NCBI GenBank assembly: GCA_965371445.1 | Contig: CBDUYN010000043.1 | Coordinates: forward strand, 1-56,476 | DNA length: 56,476 bases | Source: DASWIG01 sp965371445 | GTDB lineage: Bacteria > Acidobacteriota > Thermoanaerobaculia > Multivoradales > J023 | Reading direction: 5' to 3' | Position numbers and translations under genes: made by a program | Shown: piece after piece, positions 49,318 to 56,476 of the stretch | Layout of the letters: each line of letters starts with the position of its first letter | How positions within the stretch are numbered: position 1 is the first letter of the stretch | Notes under the pieces: generated by a model | Databases searched by the model: none | What the model was told of the DNA's origin: nothing | What the model saw: only the letters and a program-made list of their open reading frames with translations

Positions 49318-51432
49318 ATGCACGCCAAAGCTCGTTTCTACCTCTTCGTGCTCGCCGTCTTTCTCCTCGGCGCGCCGGCGCTCGCCGACGCCGGCCTCGA
49401 CGGCAAGTGGGAAGGCGAGATCAACATCCCGGGGACCGTTCTCGAGATCGACGTCGACTTCACGACGTCCGAGGACGGCACCCTTTCCGCCGACATCTCG
49501 ATCCCGGCCCAGGGCGCGAGCGACGTAGAGTTGACCGGCGTCGTCCTCGAGGGCACGACGATCCGCTTCAAGCTTCCCGGACCCCCGGGCGATCCCTCGT
49601 TCGAAGGCCAGCTCAGCGAAGACGGCCGCTCGATCGCCGGCAAGTTCAGCCAAGGCGGCCACTCCTACGACTTCAAGCTCGTCCAGGCCGGCGACACCGC
49701 GGCAAAGGCCAGGGACGCCCTCGCGGGCTTTGGCGAGGTCGTCGAAAAGGCGCTCGCCGACATGCACGTCCCGGGCCTCGCCGTCGCGGTGGTGACCGGC
49801 GGCGAGGTGGTCTACGCCGAGGGCTTCGGCTACCGCGACGTCGAGCAGGAGCTGGCGATAACGCCCGACACGCTCTTTGCCATCGGCTCGACGACCAAGG
49901 CGATGACGTCGACCGTCCTCGGCATGCTGGTCGACGAGGGCAAGCTGGTGTGGGACGAGCCGCTTCGGACCTACCTGCCGAGCTTCCGCCTCTCCGATCC
50001 GATGACGACGGCGCGCATCACGCCGCGGGACCTCGTAACCCACCGCTCGGGCCTGCCGCGCCACGACCTGCTCTGGTACAACAACAACGAGCCGACCCGC
50101 GCCGAGATGATCTCCCGTTTCGCCCACCTGGAGCTCACCGCGGACCTGCGCGAGAAGTTCCAGTACAACAACCTGATGTTCATGACCGCGGGCTACCTCG
50201 CCGGACAGCTCGCCGGCTCGACCTGGGAAGAGGTCATCGACGAGCGCCTCTTTGTGCCGCTCGGCATGGAGCGCTCGAACTTCTCGGTCGAGGACTCCAA
50301 GCAAGACGACGACTTCGCCCTGCCCTACAAGGAAAACGACGACGACGAGCTCGAAGAGATCCCTTTCCGCCGAATCGACCTCGTTGGTCCGGCGGGCTCG
50401 GTCAACTCGTCGGTCAACGAGATGAGCCGGTGGCTTCTTTTCAACCTCGCGAAGGGCAAGGCCGGCGGCGAGCAGCTCGTCAGCCCCTCGACGCTCGGCG
50501 AGATCCACTCGCCGCAGATGACCACCGGCGCCACTCCTGAGCGTGCCGACATCTCGGTGGCGACCTATGGCATGGGCTGGATGATCGACACCTACCGCGG
50601 CCACCGTCGCATCTCCCACGGCGGCGGCATCGACGGCTTCATCACCTCGGTGGCTTTCTTTCCCGACGACGACCTGGGGATCGTGGCTTTCAACAACCGC
50701 GGCTCGGGACTGCCGGCGCTCGTCAGCCAGACGGCCGCCGACCTCGTGCTCGGCTTGGAGAAAGAGGACTGGATCGATGACGCCGTCGAGGACCACAAGT
50801 TGGGCAAGGAGGTCCAGGAGGAGGCCGAGAAGAAAAAAGAGGCCACGCGGATCGCCGACACGAGCCCCTCCCATCTCCTGGCCGACTACGCCGGGACCTA
50901 CGTCCATCCGGGCTACGGCGAGATGGTGATCGCCCTCGCCGGCGAGGCGCTGGAGCTCCGATTCAACGGCATCACCGCACCCCTCGAGCACTGGCACTAC
51001 GACGTCTGGAACGGCGCCGAGGCCGAGGACGGTGACCCGACGTTTGAAGACCAGAAGATTCTCTTCCGCGGCAACGTCGACGGCCTGGTCTCCTCGGTGG
51101 AGGCGTTGCTTGAGGCGCGCGCCGCGCCGATCGTCTTCGAGAAAGGATCCGACCCGCGGCTCTCGGATCCGGAGTACCTGCAAGGCTTCCTCGGCACCTT
51201 CGAGACGGCCGACGACACCAAGATCACGGTCACGCTCTCGGGCAACGTCCTGACGGCCTCGATCCCGGGACAGCCGACCTTCCAGCTGGTGCCGCAGCTC
51301 TCCGGCCGCTTCGCCATCAAGGACTTCGCCGTCATCACCCTCGGCTTCGAGCTCGACGAGGCCGGCAAGGCCACGAAGGTCCTCCTCTACCAACCCAACG
51401 GCGTCTTTGAGGCGCAGCGGGTCGAAGAGTAG
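49318..51432 (+). CDS. Secreted class C beta-lactamase-family serine hydrolase
   Basis: A 704-residue protein with signal peptide MHAKARFYLFVLAVFLLGAP. Residues ~28-125 are a beta-rich domain (LDGKWEGEINIPGTVLEIDV). The catalytic domain (about 140-490) has the nucleophile motif STTK (Ser191, Lys194), the Tyr-Asn motif in FQYNN (Tyr283) and SHGGGIDGF in place of KTG. The C-terminal ~200 residues hold a DUF3471-like module (LADYAGTYVHPGYGEMVIAL) and a second similar one. Such enzymes are D-amino-acid peptidases or esterases more often than antibiotic-degrading enzymes. AACAAGGAG precedes the ATG. The next two genes follow within 5 bp and by overlap, making one operon. Confidence 0.92.
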   Translation: MHAKARFYLFVLAVFLLGAPALADAGLDGKWEGEINIPGTVLEIDVDFTTSEDGTLSADISIPAQGASDVELTGVVLEGTTIRFKLPGPPGDPSFEGQLSEDGRSIAGKFSQGGHSYDFKLVQAGDTAAKARDALAGFGEVVEKALADMHVPGLAVAVVTGGEVVYAEGFGYRDVEQELAITPDTLFAIGSTTKAMTSTVLGMLVDEGKLVWDEPLRTYLPSFRLSDPMTTARITPRDLVTHRSGLPRHDLLWYNNNEPTRAEMISRFAHLELTADLREKFQYNNLMFMTAGYLAGQLAGSTWEEVIDERLFVPLGMERSNFSVEDSKQDDDFALPYKENDDDELEEIPFRRIDLVGPAGSVNSSVNEMSRWLLFNLAKGKAGGEQLVSPSTLGEIHSPQMTTGATPERADISVATYGMGWMIDTYRGHRRISHGGGIDGFITSVAFFPDDDLGIVAFNNRGSGLPALVSQTAADLVLGLEKEDWIDDAVEDHKLGKEVQEEAEKKKEATRIADTSPSHLLADYAGTYVHPGYGEMVIALAGEALELRFNGITAPLEHWHYDVWNGAEAEDGDPTFEDQKILFRGNVDGLVSSVEALLEARAAPIVFEKGSDPRLSDPEYLQGFLGTFETADDTKITVTLSGNVLTASIPGQPTFQLVPQLSGRFAIKDFAVITLGFELDEAGKATKVLLYQPNGVFEAQRVEE

Positions 51433-51437
51433 GGACG

Positions 51438-52154
51438 ATGGACCGGTTGATCGTCGTGATCGTCTTGAGCCTGGCCCTCCTCGGCGGCGGCGCCGCGGAG
51501 GGCCGGTCGATCCGCAAGCTCGACAAGCGCCAGGGCGAGTCGGCCTTGAGCCTCGTCTACGAGGGCGAGTCCGTTCGCTTCTACTGCAAGCCCTGCAACG
51601 AGATCGTCTACTCCTCGCTCAAGGTGAGCTCGGTGGAGGTCGAGCCCCTGGGCGACGGCTACCGCCTGGTCCTAAACGGCGAGACCGTCGACGTCGCCGA
51701 GGTCTACGTCGAGGACATCGGAAGCGACCACCAGTGGGCGAACCTGGCGTCGCTCCTGGGCTTTGTGGTCGAGGACCGCCCGCAGACGCTGCCGCACGCG
51801 GTACGCGACGTCGAACGGCTGCGTCCGCACCTGGGCGCCTACCGCGGGCTGGTGAGCGGCGCGGAGGTCGAGCTCGAGCTGCGGCTCGACGGCCGCGCCC
51901 TCGTCGGCTCCTACGAGACGGCCTCCGGTGTGCGCCGGGCGCTGCGGGCGACGGCTTTCAACGCGACCCGCAGCGGGAAGAGCCTCGTCCTGATGGAACG
52001 CGACGAGCGGGACCGGGGCACCGCCGTCCTCCAGGGCCGCCTCGACGCCGAAAGCGGCACCTTCGCCGGCACCTGGACGAGCCTCGACGGCCAGCGCAAG
52101 GAAGCCTTCGAGCTCGCACGGGACGAGCCGACGAAAGAGGAGGAAAGACCATGA
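51438..52154 (+). CDS. Secreted protein of unknown function in the hydrolase operon
   Basis: A 238-residue protein with a short signal peptide (MDRLIVVIVLSLALLGGGAA). Residues ~20-105 contain FYCKPCNEIVYSSLKVSSVE, with a CxxC pair that could bind metal or form a disulfide. Residues ~120-230 form a small beta domain (ELELRLDGRALVGSYETASG, then GTFAGTWTSLDGQRKEAFEL) resembling the lipocalin-like modules next to hydrolases. It starts 5 bp after the serine hydrolase and overlaps the metallo-beta-lactamase gene by 4 bp. No family name can be given. Confidence 0.8.
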   Translation: MDRLIVVIVLSLALLGGGAAEGRSIRKLDKRQGESALSLVYEGESVRFYCKPCNEIVYSSLKVSSVEVEPLGDGYRLVLNGETVDVAEVYVEDIGSDHQWANLASLLGFVVEDRPQTLPHAVRDVERLRPHLGAYRGLVSGAEVELELRLDGRALVGSYETASGVRRALRATAFNATRSGKSLVLMERDERDRGTAVLQGRLDAESGTFAGTWTSLDGQRKEAFELARDEPTKEEERP

Positions 52155-53116
52155 ACCCTTTTTACCCGGAGACTCAAGACATGCACGGAACGAATCGTAG
52201 CCCCCTGACCCACCGCCCCGCCGTCCTGACGGCGCTCCTCACTGTCCTCGTCCTCGCCGCCGCGCTGACGACAGCCCAGGGCAATCCCGACGAGGTCGAG
52301 ATCATCACCCACGAGGTGCTCGCCGGCCACGTCTACATGCTGGAAGGCCAGGGCGGCAACCTCGGCGTCTCCGTCGGCGAGGACGGCGTTTTCCTGATCG
52401 ACGACCAGTTTGCGCCGCTGACCGAGAAGATCCGCGCGGCGATCGGCAAGCTGAGCGACAAACCCATTCGCTTCGTCTTGAACACCCACTGGCACGGCGA
52501 CCACACCGGCGGCAACGAGAACCTGGGCAAGGCCGGTACGCTGATCGTCGCCCATGACAACGTCCGCGTACGGATGAGCACCGAGCAGTTCATCAAGGCC
52601 TTCAACTCCACGAGCCCCCCTTCGCCCAAGGAGGCGCTGCCGGTCGTCACGTTTACCGACGCGGTGACCTTCCACCTGAACGGCGACGAGATCCGCGCCT
52701 TTCACGTGCCCCCCTCCCACACCGACGGCGACTCGATCGTCCACTTCCGGAAAGCGAACGCTTTTCACATGGGCGACGTTTTCTTCAACACCTTCTATCC
52801 CTTCATCGACACCGGCTCGGGCGGCTCGATCGACGGCATGATCGCCGCCGTCGAGCGCACCCTCCCGCTGCTCGACGAGAAGACGAAGGTCATCCCCGGC
52901 CACGGTCCGTTGTCCGACAAGGCGGGCGTGGTCGCCTACCTCGAGATGCTCCGCGGGGTGCGCGCCGCCATCGTACCGCTGATTGAGGCCGGCAAGAGCG
53001 TCGAGGAGGTCGTCGCCGCAAAGCCCACGGCGCCTTACGACGAGAAGTGGGGAAACGGATTTATCAAGAGTGACGTCTTCGCAAAAATCGTCTACGAAGG
53101 CTTCGCCAAAGACTGA
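52151..53116 (+). CDS. Exported metallo-beta-lactamase-fold hydrolase
   Basis: A 321-residue MBL-fold protein. The zinc motif is THWHGDHTGG (His113, His115, Asp117, His118); further ligands are in PPSHTDGDSIVHF (His and Asp) and VIPGHGPLSD. An N-terminal signal or anchor is present (LTALLTVLVLAAALTTAQG). The translation start could be the ATG at 52151, which overlaps the previous stop (ATGA), or the ATG at 52181, which gives a shorter signal peptide. It resembles exported SoxH/glyoxalase-II-like hydrolases of unknown substrate rather than proven antibiotic resistance enzymes. A hairpin follows its stop. Confidence 0.9.
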   Translation: MNPFYPETQDMHGTNRSPLTHRPAVLTALLTVLVLAAALTTAQGNPDEVEIITHEVLAGHVYMLEGQGGNLGVSVGEDGVFLIDDQFAPLTEKIRAAIGKLSDKPIRFVLNTHWHGDHTGGNENLGKAGTLIVAHDNVRVRMSTEQFIKAFNSTSPPSPKEALPVVTFTDAVTFHLNGDEIRAFHVPPSHTDGDSIVHFRKANAFHMGDVFFNTFYPFIDTGSGGSIDGMIAAVERTLPLLDEKTKVIPGHGPLSDKAGVVAYLEMLRGVRAAIVPLIEAGKSVEEVVAAKPTAPYDEKWGNGFIKSDVFAKIVYEGFAKD

Positions 53117-53125
53117 GCGATTGAG

Positions 53126-53153
53126 CTCCACCGGGGTTTTAACCCCGGGTGGA
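53126..53153. terminator. Hairpin between convergent genes, family B copy 3
   Basis: A stem of about 13 bp with one bulge, CTCCACC-GGGGTT pairing with AACCCC-GGGTGGAG, lies between the metallo-beta-lactamase stop (53116) and the sulfatase-like stop (53184). There is no T-run, so it may be a stabilising extragenic palindrome rather than a classic terminator. It is related to the elements at 32165 and 40065. Confidence 0.65.
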
Positions 53154-53183
53154 GGTGCGGCGTTCCTTGGGCCTTGGATCTCG

Positions 53184-55367
53184 CTACCCTTCCTCGGCGA
53201 CGCGCTGCAGCTTCGGGTTGCCCGGGAAAAGTCCCTGGGCATAGCCAAGGAGCCTTGCCGCACCGGCCGGGTCACCGAGGACACGCAGGGTCTCGACCGC
53301 CGCCGCATAGACCGCCGGCGTCGGGGTCACCTCGACCATCCGGCGTAGGATTCCCACCGCTTCCTGCGAACGTCCTTCGAGCGCGTAGAGCAAGGACAGG
53401 CGGCAGTAGGGGCGCGGGTCCTCGGGAGTGACACGGATCTCGGCGAGGAAGGCCTCGCCCGCCTCCGTGCTCCGTCCCAGCCGGGCGAGGACGTCGCCCT
53501 TGACGAAGTAGAGCCCCGCGGCCGGCTCGTCCTCCTGGCGGCGGGCCTGGATCTCCTCGGCCTGCTTCACGTGCGCGAGGGCCGCTTCGTCGTCGTCGCG
53601 CCCCCCGGCGGCCAACGCCAGGACGAGGTAGGGCGGGACCGCGTTCGACCGGGCCGCAAGCGACGAGCGGGCCTCGGCCTCCGCGGTCTCGAAGTCCTTC
53701 TGCGCGAGGGCGACGCGCGCCAGGACGAGATGAGCCGCGGCCGGGTTGGTGGCGATCGCCAGCTGGGCGTGGGCCAACGCGTCGTCAAAGCGCTCCATCT
53801 CCAGGAGGAGCCGCGCCGCTCCCAGGGCCACGTGATCGGCCCCTTGGCTAACCTCCAGGGCGCGCTCGAAAGCGGCGAGGGATTCCTCGTAGCGGCCCAG
53901 GTGATGACGGCAAAGGCCCAGGTTCTCCCAGGCGTCGGCCATGTTCGGGTTCTCCGCTACGACCTGCTCGAAAAGCTCGATCGCCTCGGCGTAACGCCGC
54001 TCGTTCTGGAGGCGCGTCGCCTTGACCAGCTCGGCCAGGAGGTGGATCTGGCTCTTGGGGTCCGGCAAAGGCCCCTCGACCGCTCCGGCCGAGGTCGCGA
54101 GATAACCCAGGGCCTCGAGGCGTTGACGGGTCTCGGCGTCGACCGCGGCGGGCGCCTCGAGCTCACGGCGCAGGCCGGCGAGCTCGTCGCGGAGCCGTGC
54201 GTACTCGCCGCGGCGCTCGCGCAGGACGTTTCTCGTCTGGCCGGGATCCTCCGCCAGGTCATAGAGCTCGGGGTCGGGACCGTCGATCAGATACAGGTCG
54301 CCGTCGACGAGCGAGGTGAGCTCGCTCCAGCCGAGGTGGAGGCGCGGGTAGTAGGTCTCGGCGTAGATCGTCCGCTCGGGCGCCTCCTCGCCGAGCAGGT
54401 CGAGGAGCGTCGTCTTCTCGACGTCCTCGCCAGCGAGCTTGGCCAGCGTCGGGTAGACGTCGAGGAGCTGCGCCGGCCGGGCGACACGCCGGCCGGCGTG
54501 CCGCGAGCCCGGGAGCTTCAGGATCAGCGGCACCTGGATCGACTCCCGGTAGAGCAGGATCCCGTGCTCCGCCTCGCCGTGCTCGGAGAGCCCTTCACCG
54601 TGGTCTGAGAGCAGGACGACGGTCGCCCTCTCGTAGATACCGAGCCTCTTCAGGTTGGCGACGAAGTCACCGAAGATGGCGTCGGTCGCCGCCACCTCAC
54701 CGTCGTAGAGGCTTCCGGCGTGGCGCGACGCGTAGGGCTCCGGCGGCTCGTAGGGCGTGTGCGGGTCGTAGAGATGGAGGAAGAAAAAGAAGGGCCCCGC
54801 GCCCACCGTCTCGAGCCACTCGACGGCGCGGCGCACCGTCTCGCCGCCGGGACGCTGGTTCTCGCCGAGGGCGGCGCCGGTTCGCAGGTTGAAGGAGTCC
54901 TCATAAAAGTCGAAGGCGTCGCCGATACCGGTGTCGCGGCGCAGGATGTAGGCCGAAACGGCGCCGCCCGTCTTGTAGCCGCGCTCTTTCAGGAGGCGCG
55001 GCAGGAACGGCACCTCGGCGCTCGCCAACCGGTAGCCCATGTTGTCGCGCACGCCGTGCTCGGTGGGCAAGAGACCTGTGAAGAGCGAGCTGTGCGACGG
55101 CAGCGTCAGCGGGCAGTGGGCGTAGGCGCGCTCGTAGAGGATCGCGTCGCGCGCAAAGGCGTCGATCGCGGGGGTTTCGGCGCGGTCGTAGCCGTAGACG
55201 CCGAGGCGGTCGGATCGCAGCGTGTCGATCGAGACGACGACGATCGGGGCGTCGGTGAAGCTCGTGCCGGAGGCCTCGTCCTGGGGTGCGCCGCCGCAGG
55301 CGGCAAGGACAGCGGCGAGCGTCAGGAGAGCGGCGAGCGCACGGGCACGGAGGGCCAGGGCTTTCAT
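53184..55367 (-). CDS. Sulfatase-fold lipoprotein with C-terminal TPR domain
   Basis: A 727-residue envelope lipoprotein: signal MKALALRARALAALLTLAAV then lipobox LAAC. The alkaline-phosphatase-superfamily domain (about 40-400) begins APIVVVSIDTLRSDRLGVYG and has the nucleophile region CPLTLPSHSSLFTGLLPTEH, plus LYDPHTPYEPP and VVLLSDHGEGLSEHG metal-site segments. A formylglycine sulfatase would need C/S-x-P-x-R; here it is T-x-P-S-H, so a Thr nucleophile and a phospho- or transferase-type activity are more likely. TPRs fill residues ~450-727 (MADAWENLGLCRHHLGRYEE). The ATG at 55367 was chosen for the lipoprotein signal; the frame is open to 55898. Confidence 0.9.
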   Translation of the reverse strand: MKALALRARALAALLTLAAVLAACGGAPQDEASGTSFTDAPIVVVSIDTLRSDRLGVYGYDRAETPAIDAFARDAILYERAYAHCPLTLPSHSSLFTGLLPTEHGVRDNMGYRLASAEVPFLPRLLKERGYKTGGAVSAYILRRDTGIGDAFDFYEDSFNLRTGAALGENQRPGGETVRRAVEWLETVGAGPFFFFLHLYDPHTPYEPPEPYASRHAGSLYDGEVAATDAIFGDFVANLKRLGIYERATVVLLSDHGEGLSEHGEAEHGILLYRESIQVPLILKLPGSRHAGRRVARPAQLLDVYPTLAKLAGEDVEKTTLLDLLGEEAPERTIYAETYYPRLHLGWSELTSLVDGDLYLIDGPDPELYDLAEDPGQTRNVLRERRGEYARLRDELAGLRRELEAPAAVDAETRQRLEALGYLATSAGAVEGPLPDPKSQIHLLAELVKATRLQNERRYAEAIELFEQVVAENPNMADAWENLGLCRHHLGRYEESLAAFERALEVSQGADHVALGAARLLLEMERFDDALAHAQLAIATNPAAAHLVLARVALAQKDFETAEAEARSSLAARSNAVPPYLVLALAAGGRDDDEAALAHVKQAEEIQARRQEDEPAAGLYFVKGDVLARLGRSTEAGEAFLAEIRVTPEDPRPYCRLSLLYALEGRSQEAVGILRRMVEVTPTPAVYAAAVETLRVLGDPAGAARLLGYAQGLFPGNPKLQRVAEEG

Positions 55368-55783
55368 GGCCGAACCATATAAGACGGGAGCGTCGACACC
55401 AATCGGGTGGTGCCGTGCCAGAGGCTCCATCTCGTGGTCTCCGTGCGGACCCGTCGAGACCTTCGACTGGAAGAAGCGACGGTCAAAGACGGATTTGGAC
55501 ACTTCTTGTGAGGGCCGAGCTCCGTCCAGGACGGATTCGTCGGCGTGTCGAGCTCTTCCCGAGAGTAGCGGATCTGATCCCGCGCGCTCACGACCTCCCG
55601 CTCCAGGTCGGAAAGCTCTCTTGCGAAGTCCGGCAGACGCTCCAACAAGCTCGCAAGGACCGGTACCCCGGCGAGCTCCCAGCGAAAGACGAAGACGGCC
55701 ACCGAGACGACGCGAGCGCCTGCCCGCGGGTCCCACCCACTTCGGCGGATGTCCCGCCGGCCCAGGGGACGCAGTCGCCTGGT
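55368..55783. other. Intergenic region, no gene supported
   Basis: A minus-strand open frame (55364-55702) encodes LERLPDFARELSDLEREVVS, a helical stretch without a recognised family and overlapping the sulfatase start. CGGGTCCCACCCACTTCGGC and neighbouring sequence near 55730 may be the end of the insertion sequence that follows. Nothing else stands out. Confidence 0.5.
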
Positions 55784-56476
55784 TCAGGAAGGCTGGGAAC
55801 GCCGGCGCGAACCGCTCAGCCACTTTCGGGGATTGATCTGCCAGAGCGCCAGCGTGGCGAACAAAGAGAAGAGCTTGGCGGCCAGCTGTCCGGACCACAG
55901 CGCCGAGGAGCCCGAAAACTGCTTGCGGCCACAGACCGGGGTCCGATGGCTACGCTCCGCCACGTTGTTGTCCATCGGGATTCGTCGATCTTTGACAAAA
56001 CGTGTCAGACCTTCCCAGTGGTTGCGCAAACTCTTGAGGGGCTTGCGCCGCACCGGGTGCAGGTCTTTTTGGCTCAGCTCCTGCTCGCGACGTTTCTCCA
56101 TCTGCCCAACGGCAACCTCCAGGGCCTTCTGGCGCGAAGTGAGCTTTTCGGACATCGCCTCCAACCGCAAGGTGTTGAGATGGAACAGCTCGCCGATCGC
56201 TTCGACCCATGAAAGCCCCCATTCTTTTCGGGTCGAGCACGAAGTCGACCGCCGTGTGAGACTGGAAGACCCACAGCGTCCACTTCCAACCGACTTTCTC
56301 CTCGCGGACCACAAAGACCGGCCAGCTGGTCTCGTCGGCATGCCACTGCGACTCGCTGAGGTTGTGCCGGGTGATCTCGTCTGCGATCGGCTCGAAAAGC
56401 GGTGCCAGCTTCTTCAATCCCCCGGTCACCGTCCCCAGCGACAGGTCGAGTCCATGCGTCTTGAGATCTTGGAGCA
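55784..56476 (-). pseudogene. IS66-family transposase, internally deleted, running off the window
   Basis: From the right edge the frame encodes LSESQWHADETSWPVFVVRE then WTLWVFQSHTAVDFVLDPKR, the DDE-domain start of IS66 TnpC. At about 56215 similarity jumps, with a frame change, to LSWVEAIGELFHLNTLRLEA and then RIPMDNNVAERSHRTPVCGR, SALWSGQLAAKLFSLFATLA and INPRKWL, ending at TGA 55784-55786. About 60-70 residues that should carry the second catalytic Asp and the CWAH-type segment are missing at the jump. The N-terminal half lies beyond the window. It is not active as it stands. Confidence 0.88.

Noticed and set aside
49156..51393. N-terminal extension of the ankyrin protein to 1480 residues
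   Set aside because: The extension is the exact antisense of the serine-hydrolase gene, and a good ribosome site with TTG lies at 49155.
52151..53116. Antibiotic-resistance metallo-beta-lactamase, and the 49318 gene as an AmpC-type beta-lactamase
   Set aside because: Only the folds match; the sequences resemble broad hydrolase families with extra domains, and no resistance role can be read from them.

Overview
The window is a high-GC bacterial chromosome segment (a rough two-thirds G+C by eye). Gene density, the many secreted lipoproteins and TPR proteins, a 2-oxoglutarate dehydrogenase E1 of the actinobacterial/acidobacterial kind, M36-like proteases with Cys-rich tails, CHAT and caspase-like proteins and abundant toxin-antitoxin modules together suggest an Acidobacteriota-type organism (Thermoanaerobaculia-like). 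That placement is an inference from gene style, not a search result.

Region by region. 0-3.5 kb: a 42-bp tandem array, then a leftward set of biotin carrier protein, biotin carboxylase, HAD phosphatase and a 6-pyruvoyl-tetrahydropterin-synthase paralogue. 3.5-8.5 kb: a rightward two-gene unit of unknown function (membrane/TPR protein plus secreted TPR/peptidoglycan-binding protein). 8.5-19.2 kb: mostly housekeeping and envelope genes (SLC13 transporter, alkaline-phosphatase-superfamily lipoprotein, M16 protease, tRNA-Gln, gltX, cupin, nucleotidyltransferase). 19.2-27 kb: decayed fragments, then two paralogous secreted metalloproteases facing each other tail to tail. 27-46.3 kb: a strongly accessory stretch in which conserved genes (xerC, a cyclic-nucleotide-domain sucA, rfbF) are interspersed with four intact toxin-antitoxin modules and a decayed fifth, internally deleted insertion sequences, fragments of other genes, three families of dispersed hairpin repeats, two more 42-bp arrays, and a CHAT lipoprotein facing away from a caspase-like protease. 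46.3-56.5 kb: an ankyrin-repeat/membrane pair, a serine hydrolase - secreted protein - metallo-beta-lactamase operon, a sulfatase-like TPR lipoprotein and a broken IS66 transposase running off the window.

The most striking points are: (1) an E1 2-oxoglutarate dehydrogenase carrying an in-line cyclic-nucleotide-binding domain with the key Glu and Arg retained; (2) a 17-residue N-terminal peptide shared by the caspase-like protein and a small orphan ORF that lies on the other side of the CHAT gene, with the CHAT gene itself bracketed by direct copies of a two-hairpin repeat; (3) three separate tandem arrays with the same 42-bp period, one of which is built of hairpins with compensatory arm changes and apparently swapped arms; (4) a UGA codon exactly where a Cys is expected in one of the paired proteases; (5) a sigma factor that has lost region 4 and is fused to an anti-sigma-like tail. 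Start sites were chosen by domain homology, overlap with upstream stops and visible ribosome binding sites.
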